Origin: Ruminococcus sp. UBA3665
Lineage (GTDB): Bacteria; Bacillota; Clostridia; Oscillospirales; Ruminococcaceae
Reading direction: 5' to 3'
DNA: 64,000 nucleotides
Assembly: GCA_002373165.1 (NCBI GenBank)
Contig: DFJS01000079.1
Location: 14,221-78,220, forward strand
The translations under genes and the position numbers were made by a program. The notes beneath the pieces were generated by a model. That model worked only from the letters and a program-made list of their open reading frames with translations, had not been told where the DNA came from and did no database searches. Shown one piece after another: positions 1-7,913 of the stretch (position 1 is its first letter; every line of letters starts with the position of its first letter).

Positions 1-913
1 ACGTTTCCAGACAAAACAGTACGAACATATAAATTTCATGTACAACCCGCAGACATACTGCCGACCAGAAACTTCCGGTATAAATCAGATAATAAGAAAT
101 TGTCAGATGTACCAGCCCGATTCGCAGGGCATCAAACAGGTTATGTGTCAGCATCCCTGCCAGAACGGCCATTGCAATCATGGCAAACAAATCCCCGAAC
201 TGCCGCAGTGTCTGAAACAGACAGCCGTGCAGCAGCAGTTCTGTCACAAGGGGCAGTACAAAAATCGTTACCAGAATATAAATCACTGCCTTGCTGCCTT
301 CTGTTCCCATAGTACCGGAGATCAGCCTGTACTTTTCCAGATCTGCCGAAAACGGCGTGCTGAACAGGCCAATGCCTACACTCAGCAGCATAATCAGAGC
401 TATGCCGAAAATCAGCTTGTGCGGCTTGTGCATTTTCATCGGCACGCCAACCTGAACAGGAAGCCGGAGCACCAGCTGCAACAACAGTGCCGGAATCAGA
501 TATTTTAAAAACTGAATGCCGGCTGCCAGCCAGAATACAAGATTTTCATCCCCGTACAGGCGGCTTTCGCCTGAAAAAATAAATTCAATATGCAGGTGCA
601 GAAACTGCATGAATAAAACAGCGGCTTTATCCAGTATATTTTCCGCAACAAGATAGCAGATCATAGCATAACCGGCTAATTTTCCCAGACGATGCAGAAC
701 GTTCTGTTCCTCCTGTGCAGGAGAAAGTACGGCAACTGCCTGACTTTCTGAAAATGCCGTTTCCTTTGGATTTTTGGTAAAACGATACGCATAAGGGTTT
801 TGTTTTTTTCTGCGCCACGAACGAAATGCTTCCTGATAAGCAGAAGTCTGATAAGGACAGGAAAAATCTTCCACTACGTCAATCATTTTCTGTACTGCGG
901 TATCTTCCGGCAT
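1..913 (-). CDS. CPBP-family (CAAX protease/bacteriocin-processing-like) membrane protein, partial
   Basis: Open from the ATG at 913 to the window edge (304 codons, C-terminus outside). The start is set by a GGAGG 8 nt upstream. The first ~75 residues are polar, followed by several hydrophobic segments. The region around TELLLHGCLFQTLRQFGD, followed by a helix ending in THN, has the layout of the CPBP motif 1/motif 2 pair, which in active members reads EExxxR and then FxxxH. Here Thr-Glu replaces Glu-Glu and His replaces Arg, and a later VHEIYMF sits where motif 3 would be. I infer a CPBP fold with a weakened or different active site; the substrate is unknown. It is divergent from the dockerin protein at 1232. 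Confidence 0.6.
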   Translation of the reverse strand, partial: MPEDTAVQKMIDVVEDFSCPYQTSAYQEAFRSWRRKKQNPYAYRFTKNPKETAFSESQAVAVLSPAQEEQNVLHRLGKLAGYAMICYLVAENILDKAAVLFMQFLHLHIEFIFSGESRLYGDENLVFWLAAGIQFLKYLIPALLLQLVLRLPVQVGVPMKMHKPHKLIFGIALIMLLSVGIGLFSTPFSADLEKYRLISGTMGTEGSKAVIYILVTIFVLPLVTELLLHGCLFQTLRQFGDLFAMIAMAVLAGMLTHNLFDALRIGLVHLTISYYLIYTGSFWSAVCLRVVHEIYMFVLFCLET

Positions 914-1231
914 ATGACATGCCTCCTTCTGTCTGTTTTTGCTTTACTTTTTATTATAACATATAATTGCGTCAGATACTGCCTATATCCAAAAACATTT
1001 TATGATAAAACTGTAAAAAAACTAATAATAAATTATGAACATTGCAGAATGATATGTTTTATCATAAATTACGGCAGTTATCTGAAAAAATAATAAAATT
1101 AAAAAAAGTTCACAAAAAATACATTGAAAATGTGAGAAAAATATGTTATAATATAAGCAGTTATTATAAATTCATTCTCATTTTATGGAAAATACAACAA
1201 TTGTCAGAATTCTATTAAGGGGGACATCAGT
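914..1231. other. Divergent intergenic region with 13-bp inverted repeat
   Basis: A 318-bp AT-rich gap between two divergently transcribed genes. It holds a perfect 13-bp inverted repeat (arms 999-1011 and 1056-1068, 44 nt apart; left arm TTTATGATAAAAC) and the promoter of the rightward gene at 1124-1152. No small gene with a convincing ribosome site was seen. The arms may be a regulator binding pair or the stem of a weak hairpin; nothing nearby names the regulator. Confidence 0.5.
1124..1152 (+). promoter_or_regulatory. Sigma-A promoter for the cohesin/dockerin gene
   Basis: TTGAAA at 1124-1129, a 17-bp spacer, then TATAAT at 1147-1152, about 80 bp ahead of the start at 1232. Confidence 0.75.
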
Positions 1232-2527
1232 ATGAACCGCTTTTTTTACGAAAAAATATTACCGGCCGGCCTTTCTGTCATGATGATGGCATCCGGTATG
1301 CCGCTTTCACAGGCCGCTGCCGCAGATCCTGCGCCAAAAATAGAAATACAGACCCTCAGCCTGGAAGATACTCTTCCGGAAGACCGCATTGTAATGGTAG
1401 AAGTTTCGCTTTCTGATAACCGTTCCGGTTTTCGGGCAGCTTCGTTTGGCATTCAGTATGATGCTTCTTTGGTTTATGAAAAAGCCGAGGCGGCCAGTGC
1501 CGCAGGGCAGGCATTCCAGATTGTCAGCAATCCGGAACAGCATCTGCTCTGGCTGACAGGTGCCAGTGCCTCCAAAAATGATGCTTCCAGTTTAGCGGCA
1601 AAAGAGACTATGCTGCGGCTGTATTTTCAGGTTCCCGAAGACGGCGCAATGTATCCCATTCAGTTTGTATGGGAAGGTGTGGACGGTTCTCCGGCTTACT
1701 GGTATGCCGACAAAGGCAGCAATGTCATCGAAACTGTACAGGAAACTGCTAAAAACGGCGCAATCAAAAAACCGGGCATCAGCGATATCAGCAGCCATGA
1801 ACTGCGCATGAATCCGGGTCAGAGCAGCACACTCCAGGTCAATAATGCAACAGATGCAGTAATCTGGTTTTCTTCGGATGAATCTGTCGCGGAAGTAGAA
1901 ATGACCGGCAGTGCAGAATGTGTGGTAACTGCCAATGCTCCCGGCGAATGCGATATCCAGGCATTTATTGACAACGAATTTCTTACCTGTCATGTTACGG
2001 TCAACGCAGGGTATTATTACAGCATCAAGGAAAAAGCAGATCTGAATCTGGTAAATCCGAAAAATATCATCATGGAATATCCGGATGCTCCCGGCACAGT
2101 GACATGGAATTCTGCCAAGCCTAAGTTTGTTACGATAGATAACGACGGCCGCCTGACATTCGTACAGGAAGGCACGGATTTTGATGCATACCTGTTCGGA
2201 ACATGCAATAACGTAACGTTTATGCGCAAGATTATTGTATCTTACACAGAAGAGCCGCCTACAGAGACAGAGCCTCCTGTAACAGAAACAGAACCTCCGG
2301 CAACGGAAGCTCCTGAAAGAAATCCTGGCGATGCCAATCAGGATAATAAAATAAATATTCTTGATGTAATCACAGTCAATAAAGCTGTGCTCGGCAAAGA
2401 AAACCTCAGCGGACAGGGACTGACCAATATCGACTTCAACGGCAACGGAAAGCCCGATTCGGAAGAAGCTCTTACAATTATGAAATGCATTGTCGGAATG
2501 ATCGACAAAACAACACTGTTCGGATAA
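1232..2527 (+). CDS. Secreted cohesin-like / Ig-like / dockerin protein (putative adaptor scaffoldin)
   Basis: 431 aa. A signal peptide ends near ASGMPLSQAAAA. Residues ~38-185 have cohesin features: an opening beta-strand pattern, GFRAASFGIQYD, an LLWLTGAS strand, a TMLRLYF strand, a YPIQF strand and a closing NGAIKK. Two Ig-like segments follow (~188-262, Big_2-like with WFSSDESVAEV; ~263-345), then a Pro-Thr-Glu linker and a C-terminal dockerin (~368-431) whose first loop is DANQDNKINILD. A single cohesin plus a dockerin is the architecture of ScaC-type adaptors in ruminococcal cellulosomes, which switch binding specificity on a scaffold. The dockerin is certain from sequence; the cohesin call is by pattern only. 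The start follows AGGGGG with good spacing. Confidence 0.65.
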   Translation: MNRFFYEKILPAGLSVMMMASGMPLSQAAAADPAPKIEIQTLSLEDTLPEDRIVMVEVSLSDNRSGFRAASFGIQYDASLVYEKAEAASAAGQAFQIVSNPEQHLLWLTGASASKNDASSLAAKETMLRLYFQVPEDGAMYPIQFVWEGVDGSPAYWYADKGSNVIETVQETAKNGAIKKPGISDISSHELRMNPGQSSTLQVNNATDAVIWFSSDESVAEVEMTGSAECVVTANAPGECDIQAFIDNEFLTCHVTVNAGYYYSIKEKADLNLVNPKNIIMEYPDAPGTVTWNSAKPKFVTIDNDGRLTFVQEGTDFDAYLFGTCNNVTFMRKIIVSYTEEPPTETEPPVTETEPPATEAPERNPGDANQDNKINILDVITVNKAVLGKENLSGQGLTNIDFNGNGKPDSEEALTIMKCIVGMIDKTTLFG

Positions 2528-2540
2528 ATAACAGCAGCAC

Positions 2541-2577
2541 AAAGCCTGCCGCAGAAAAATCTGCCGCAGGCTTTTTC
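2541..2577. terminator. Bidirectional intrinsic terminator
   Basis: AAAGCCTGCCGCAG and its complement CTGCCGCAGGCTTT enclose a 6-nt loop, with T-rich sequence on both sides. It serves the convergent genes at 1232-2527 and 2578-3534. Confidence 0.85.
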
Positions 2578-3534
2578 TTATTTTGTGTTGTGAATATCCC
2601 ACCGGAAAGAGCAAAGCTTTGCAATTTTAGTGATATCAAACGTTGTATTGTTCAGGATTTTAGTAAAATCCAGAAATCTGTAATTTGTCTTCATTTCTTT
2701 GTTGTCAATCAGATTTTTAATAGCAGTAATACTGGTATTCGGCGGATTTTTTTGCAGTACAAATCCCATGCGGTGATGTTCTTTCATATAATTGACAATC
2801 TCTGATGCCATTGTCAGGTTTTTGTCAGCCATATTATAGACTCCTGCAAGATTAGGATTTTCATCTGCTTCCAGAACAAAATTCAGCAGCGTATCAGAAA
2901 AATTATGCACACAGCACATGTGAAAGCCGTATTCTCCCGTTCTGTAGATAAATTTGGAATTGTCCTTGGGATCAGTAATTTTTGCTTCCAGATTGGCGCA
3001 GAATTCTTTTGTGTAGACAGGCGCAAGACGGAAAATAGCGCAGACAATGCCTTTTCCGCGGCCGATCTGCATAGCAAGAGCTTCTTCAGAAGCATTTTTT
3101 AATTTGGCATAGTTTGTCATCGGCTTGGTAAAATCATCTTCATGAAGCGGTTCTCTGGTTTTGGGAATCTGATATACCTGTGTTGTGCTGGCAAGAATAA
3201 ACTGTTTTACCTGATAAGTCAGGGCAAGCTGATAAATAAACTCATTGCACCGGGTATTTTCTTTGATTTCGGCTTCTGTGATGATATTCCCCAGGTCGTT
3301 GTCTGCCGTGCAGGCAAGGTGAATCAGTACATCGGGATGAAAGCGTTCCATTGCATCCTCGTAGTTAGTCTTATCCAGAGGAGAAGCCTGCACAAAAGTA
3401 AAATGTGCTTTATTCAGATTATAGCCGCTTGATTTGCGGTCTACAGCAATGACCTCGTAGCCTTTTTTCAGAAAGCCGGAACACAAATGATCTCCGATCA
3501 TACCGCAGCCGCCTGTTACTAAAATTGTTTTCAT
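2578..3534 (-). CDS. NAD(P)-dependent epimerase/dehydratase, extended SDR family
   Basis: 318 aa. The N-terminus carries the Rossmann motif TGGCGMIG (GxxGxxG, residues ~7-14), and the catalytic Tyr-Lys pair is in NYAKLK (YxxxK). A Thr-Gln segment (STTQVYQ) stands in the usual catalytic Ser/Thr region. The fold is that of nucleotide-sugar epimerases and dehydratases. The substrate cannot be read from sequence. It lies 42 bp behind the sugar-binding lipoprotein gene and probably shares its transcript. Confidence 0.85.
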   Translation of the reverse strand: MKTILVTGGCGMIGDHLCSGFLKKGYEVIAVDRKSSGYNLNKAHFTFVQASPLDKTNYEDAMERFHPDVLIHLACTADNDLGNIITEAEIKENTRCNEFIYQLALTYQVKQFILASTTQVYQIPKTREPLHEDDFTKPMTNYAKLKNASEEALAMQIGRGKGIVCAIFRLAPVYTKEFCANLEAKITDPKDNSKFIYRTGEYGFHMCCVHNFSDTLLNFVLEADENPNLAGVYNMADKNLTMASEIVNYMKEHHRMGFVLQKNPPNTSITAIKNLIDNKEMKTNYRFLDFTKILNNTTFDITKIAKLCSFRWDIHNTK

Positions 3535-3576
3535 AGAATCAACTCCCCAGATATAAATATAAAAATATACAGCAAA

Positions 3577-5010
3577 TCAGCTGTTATTGGCCTCATCAAT
3601 CATAGTCTGTACCGGACTCTGGATTGCTGCAAGCGATTCGTTCCAGGGAGTGCCTTTGCCGGAAGCACGGATGCCTGTTCCGCTGTCGTCCAGCATTTTT
3701 TCCAGATCTGTTGTGATGCCGTTTTTAAAATCAATGACAGGGTTAGCCATTGCCAGCCTGTTCATTTCGTTTTTCATTTCAATCATTTCTTCCGTCCACT
3801 GATAGTCTTCCACAAACTGCTGGTCGGCAATTTTCTTGATATCCTCATTGAGAAGAGTCAGCCGCTTGCAGTCCAGGAATCTGGCAACCCCTTCCGGATT
3901 CTGACCGTCTTTCACAAAACAGTAAGAATTCATATTGGCCGGGATGTAATATTCATCCGAATCGGGATCTTTCGGCATGGGCACAAACATGAAATCTTCT
4001 CCGAACACGCCTTTCCAGCCGGTATTGATGCCCGTGCGCTCGTCAATTTTATCTGCTTCGGAATAAATTTTCCATAATCCTGCCGGATAGAATAATTCTT
4101 TTCCTTCGCCGATATATTCCGGATGGTCATTCCAGCCGAAATCGCCTACGCCGATTGCAATGCAGTTGGAATTGTACAGGGTATACATGAAATTCTGCAC
4201 CCGTTCGATATTGCCGTTTGCCAGATTGTTGACAAGCTTGCCGTTATCCAGACCGATATAGGGCACGCCGACTGTCGCGGAAAGACCGGATTCAAACCAC
4301 CAGCCGTCCAGGCCGAATTTCTGGTTATCCGGATCACAGAAGGCTTTCAGCATTTTTTCAAAAATATTCCAGTCCCATTCTCCGTCCTGATATAATTCAT
4401 ACGGGTCGTCAAAACCGAGTTCCTGCACTGTACTGCGGTTATAAAGCACAGCGCAGTTATCGCCTGTCATTTCAATCACGGCCATATAATGACTGCCTTT
4501 CCACATGACAGAGTCGTTCATTTCTTTGACATCTTTCCAAAGCTCGCTGTCAAAATCGATATAATCATCGCAGGGGACGAACATGCTCCGGATAGCACCT
4601 TTGGGGAAGGCATCGAAATTGCCTGCATAGAAGAAGTCAATCCCCTCGTTGGCGTTGATGTAATTGGCCAGCATGTCATAGCGTTCGGCATACAGGCATT
4701 TATACCATTCTACCTGACCGCCGTAGCGTTCCTGAAAAATGGCCAGTTCCGGAGGCGTGCTTTTTCCTGTGGCATCCGGATTGATATCCCAGTCAGAAAG
4801 CCATTTGATTGTTTTATTTTCCAGTTCACCTGTCAGCCGTTCGTCTTTTGCGGCAAGACTGGCGAGTTCCTCTCTGGTTTCGGGAGCAATTTCCTTATAG
4901 CTGACAGTTTCTTCCTGTTCTGATTCTTCCGAGGCAGGTGCGCAGGAGAAAGCCGTCAGGGACATACAGCAGGCGGCAAGAGCCGACAAAAATCTTCTTG
5001 ATTTTTTCAT
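3577..5010 (-). CDS. Extracellular solute (sugar)-binding lipoprotein
   Basis: 477 aa. I start at 5010, where AAAGGAG precedes the ATG by 8 nt; a longer in-frame start at 5040 lacks a ribosome site. The N-terminus is a lipoprotein signal (KKSRRFL, hydrophobic stretch, AFSC lipobox at ~Cys23). Beyond it the protein has the family 1 periplasmic-binding pattern for ABC carbohydrate importers, rich in Trp and Tyr (e.g. GEWDWNIFEKML). No permease or ATPase gene is next to it, so it must work with components encoded elsewhere. It is co-directional with the SDR gene downstream. Confidence 0.85.
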   Translation of the reverse strand: MKKSRRFLSALAACCMSLTAFSCAPASEESEQEETVSYKEIAPETREELASLAAKDERLTGELENKTIKWLSDWDINPDATGKSTPPELAIFQERYGGQVEWYKCLYAERYDMLANYINANEGIDFFYAGNFDAFPKGAIRSMFVPCDDYIDFDSELWKDVKEMNDSVMWKGSHYMAVIEMTGDNCAVLYNRSTVQELGFDDPYELYQDGEWDWNIFEKMLKAFCDPDNQKFGLDGWWFESGLSATVGVPYIGLDNGKLVNNLANGNIERVQNFMYTLYNSNCIAIGVGDFGWNDHPEYIGEGKELFYPAGLWKIYSEADKIDERTGINTGWKGVFGEDFMFVPMPKDPDSDEYYIPANMNSYCFVKDGQNPEGVARFLDCKRLTLLNEDIKKIADQQFVEDYQWTEEMIEMKNEMNRLAMANPVIDFKNGITTDLEKMLDDSGTGIRASGKGTPWNESLAAIQSPVQTMIDEANNS

Positions 5011-5055
5011 AAACAAATCTCCTTTCGGGATAGAATTCACGCATGATACTAGTTT

Positions 5056-5084
5056 ATTATAGCATAGATTTTCAAAAAAAGCAA
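5056..5084 (-). promoter_or_regulatory. Sigma-A promoter for the solute-binding lipoprotein
   Basis: Minus strand: TTGCTT (5079-5084), 17-bp spacer, TATAAT (5056-5061), preceded by extended -10 TGC. Confidence 0.7.
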
Positions 5085-5113
5085 GCCCCTGTAAAAAAAA
5101 CTTGTTTCCGGAA

Positions 5114-5148
5114 TAAAAAACAGCACTGCCGGAAAAGCAGTGCTGTTT
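5114..5148 (-). terminator. Intrinsic terminator after the GH30 gene
   Basis: On the minus strand AAACAGCACTGC pairs with GCAGTGCTGTTT and is followed by a T-run. Confidence 0.85.
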
Positions 5149-5155
5149 AACTGTA

Positions 5156-7741
5156 TCAGGAATTCAGCAGAAGCCGTTTCAGCATGATAAAATCATAAAT
5201 ATTGACGATGCCGTCCGCGTTGAGATCGGCAGAAGCACCTTCCGGCAGACTGCCTTTGTGATGCAGGAACTGTCTCAGCAGAAGCAGGTCGGCCGTACCG
5301 GCAGAGCCGTCACTGTCAAGATCGCCGGGAACAGGTTCCTGTTCCGGAATGCCGTAGAATTCCAGTTCTGCCAGATTACAGCAGTAAACATCATCGGAAT
5401 TATAAGCATTAGAAGGCTTGCCTTCCGGCACACGGTAGCGGACATACCGGACAGGCGTTTCGTTATGCAGTTTAATCATATGCACAGAGAAATCCGGCTT
5501 ATCCGGTACAGTATAGACTGTCTGCCAGTCGGAACCGTCCTGGGAAACTTCAAATATACCGTCAGTCATGCGGTATTCGTAATTTTTGCGCGGACAGAAG
5601 CCGATTCCTTTCAGGTCATATAATTTTCCGAAATCTGCCATAACCCAGCCTTCGCCCACGCCGTCGAAATACGTATTCAAATTCTGGTCAAAGACTTTCT
5701 GATAATTATATTCAGCCTGATCGTGCCAGGAATGTGAACCGGAAGTTTCTGCCGGAATGATTTTTTCATATTCTGTCTGTATGCTTGGTTCTCCGTACAG
5801 CTTGATTTCTGCAATATTGCAGCAGTAGACATTGTCCTTGTTATATTCATTTGCGGGTGCGCCGGACGGCACTGCATAGCGGATATATCTTGCAGAATTT
5901 CCGCCGCTGAATCTTGTCAGATAATGCATGGCAAAAGAGGGCTTTCCGGAAATTGTGTAAGCAGTGCGCCAGTTCTGGCCGTCTTCCGAGAACAGGAACA
6001 TGCTGTCCGCCATACGGTATTCATAACCCTGACGGGGGCAGTATCCGATTGCATCAATATCATACACTTTTCCGAGATCGACCTGAACCCAGCCGTCTCC
6101 CACGCCGTCGAAATACGTATCTGTCCGGTTGTCGAAGACTTTGAAATAATTCGTCGAACCGGCATTTTTCCACGAATCCGTGCCGGAAAGCATATCATTT
6201 GTCAGAGCAATTTCATTTTCCGGAACAGTACCGCCGGAACAATTGTTGATAATAAACGTCGTGACAGACTGCGGCGCAAGCGAAACGTTCAGCACATCGC
6301 CGGAAACAGCAGCATCGGCAAGTGTTTTCCAGTTTTCGGAATTGCTCGTCCGGATGACCTGTGCAGAGGTGCCGACTCCCGAAAAACCGGATAAATCAAA
6401 ACTCATATCTTTGGCATCGCTTTTGTCATTATAGGCGACAATGACAAGCTGTTTTTTCTCCGGGTCATAAGCCGCTACGGTAGAGCCGGAAGAGTTCAGC
6501 ATAGTCATGCCGGGACGGATATATCTGGAATATTGTCCGAATGCATAATATTTTTTTGTCAGGATGATTTTATTATTATCATGATCGGCCACAGCAACGC
6601 CCCAGTAGCCGCCCTGTGTGTTGACCATGCCGTTATCCTGATTGCCGTTATAGCCGGTTTTGGAAATATGACTGTCAATTACCTGCCACATAATCCATGC
6701 CGAAGCATTCAGGTCATTGACATCAGTTGTAATGCGTCCGGCCAGCCATAAAGCGGCTCCCATTTCTCCGGCATTGGTTCCGGCAGTGGAACCGCCGTCC
6801 ACTTCACTCATCCAGAGATTTTTTCCGGCGGCAAGTGCCGTATTTTTAAGTTCCGAACGCTTGCTTCCGGAATACGTATGTGTATCAATGCGCGACAGCG
6901 CATTTTTGGCATCGTCGGATAATTTCTGGTAAGAAGAAATCTGTGTATCGATAGAAGTTTCATCCGTACCGGAAATCATAATATCGCCAAGGCCTCTCTG
7001 ATCCAGCGATTTTTTCAGTTCTGTGATGACGGCAGACTGTGAATTTCCCTGATCAAAGTGACAGCCTTCCTGTTTGGGACTGTTGGCACTCCAATAATTT
7101 GTATACGGTTCGTTCATGGCATCGATGCTCTGAATATCCACGCCCCATTCTGTTTCATAATGCAGGCACACTTCGGCAAGATATTCCGCGAAATCGTCAT
7201 AGCAGTCTTCTTTCAGATTATTTTCATTCGGATTATTGCCGCCGCTGGAGCATCCGGAATTTGTCATATAATACGGCGGAGAATTAGAGAACATCTCGAC
7301 AATCATATCATCTCCGCAGGCTTTGATGGCTCTCAGCAGAACGTTCCGCTGATTATAATCAGCATTCCAGTCATAAGAAGCCTGCCTGCCGTTCCAGACT
7401 GTATATCCGGGCATATTGGAATCAGTTCTTGTAATATGCGTATGAGACGGGTCATCGCCGCCGCCGATGTTGAATCTGGCAATATTCAGCCGAAGGCCGT
7501 CATTGCCGTAGAAAATATCCGCCGTCTGCTGTGCGAGGGAATCGGAATACCCGACACGGTTTGCCCACCAGCACAGCGATGTGCCCCAGCCTTCAAACAC
7601 GCCGTTGTTAATCTCGTAAGTGCTCAGGGGAGAGACAGTGACTGTTTCCGCCGCATTTGCGGAAAGTGTGAATGCTTCTGCCAAAGGTACGGTCAGACAG
7701 GCTGACAGCAGAAGACAGAAACATTTTTTAAAAAAATTCAT
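5156..7741 (-). CDS. Secreted GH30 glycoside hydrolase (endo-beta-1,6-galactanase type) with two discoidin-like modules and dockerin
   Basis: 861 aa. Signal peptide to ~Ala30. The GH30 (beta/alpha)8 domain spans ~38-400, with the GWGTSLCWWA opening typical of beta-1,6-galactanases (GH30_5), the acid/base in AMNEP (Glu211) and the nucleophile in WMSEVDGG (Glu313). A beta-sandwich follows to ~505. Two F5/8 type C-like carbohydrate-binding modules (~510-650 and ~655-795) are near-copies of each other (shared YFDGVG and VYCCN motifs). A dockerin ends the protein (~802-861, loops DLDSDGSAGTAD and DLNADGIVNIYD). Enzymes of this type cut beta-1,6-galactan side chains of arabinogalactan. Family is confident; substrate is inferred. 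Confidence 0.88.
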   Translation of the reverse strand: MNFFKKCFCLLLSACLTVPLAEAFTLSANAAETVTVSPLSTYEINNGVFEGWGTSLCWWANRVGYSDSLAQQTADIFYGNDGLRLNIARFNIGGGDDPSHTHITRTDSNMPGYTVWNGRQASYDWNADYNQRNVLLRAIKACGDDMIVEMFSNSPPYYMTNSGCSSGGNNPNENNLKEDCYDDFAEYLAEVCLHYETEWGVDIQSIDAMNEPYTNYWSANSPKQEGCHFDQGNSQSAVITELKKSLDQRGLGDIMISGTDETSIDTQISSYQKLSDDAKNALSRIDTHTYSGSKRSELKNTALAAGKNLWMSEVDGGSTAGTNAGEMGAALWLAGRITTDVNDLNASAWIMWQVIDSHISKTGYNGNQDNGMVNTQGGYWGVAVADHDNNKIILTKKYYAFGQYSRYIRPGMTMLNSSGSTVAAYDPEKKQLVIVAYNDKSDAKDMSFDLSGFSGVGTSAQVIRTSNSENWKTLADAAVSGDVLNVSLAPQSVTTFIINNCSGGTVPENEIALTNDMLSGTDSWKNAGSTNYFKVFDNRTDTYFDGVGDGWVQVDLGKVYDIDAIGYCPRQGYEYRMADSMFLFSEDGQNWRTAYTISGKPSFAMHYLTRFSGGNSARYIRYAVPSGAPANEYNKDNVYCCNIAEIKLYGEPSIQTEYEKIIPAETSGSHSWHDQAEYNYQKVFDQNLNTYFDGVGEGWVMADFGKLYDLKGIGFCPRKNYEYRMTDGIFEVSQDGSDWQTVYTVPDKPDFSVHMIKLHNETPVRYVRYRVPEGKPSNAYNSDDVYCCNLAELEFYGIPEQEPVPGDLDSDGSAGTADLLLLRQFLHHKGSLPEGASADLNADGIVNIYDFIMLKRLLLNS

Positions 7742-7776
7742 AAAAAAATCGCCTCCGGTTTAAAAATATTTTCTAT

Positions 7777-7806
7777 ATTATAGCATAATTACAGACAGGA
7801 TTGCAA
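7777..7806 (-). promoter_or_regulatory. Sigma-A promoter for the GH30 gene
   Basis: Minus strand: TTGCAA (7801-7806), 18-bp spacer ending in TGC, TATAAT (7777-7782). Confidence 0.65.
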
Positions 7807-7883
7807 TACTCTGTTTATACAAAAATAAGGCATAATTCTTGTAAGCTATGACGAAATTCAGCAAATCTGCATTTTATGCAGGA

Positions 7884-7910
7884 AAAAAGCCCCGCAGCAG
7901 GGGCTTTTCC
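7884..7910 (-). terminator. Intrinsic terminator of the ABC exporter operon
   Basis: Minus strand: AAAAGCCCC, 6-nt loop, GGGGCTTTT, then a T-run. Confidence 0.85.
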
Positions 7911-7913
7911 GGA

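Noticed and set aside
1592..2614. Antisense 340-codon open frame across the cohesin/dockerin gene
   Set aside because: No ribosome site, Cys/Phe/Ile-rich composition typical of a shadow frame, and the sense frame has recognisable domains and a promoter.
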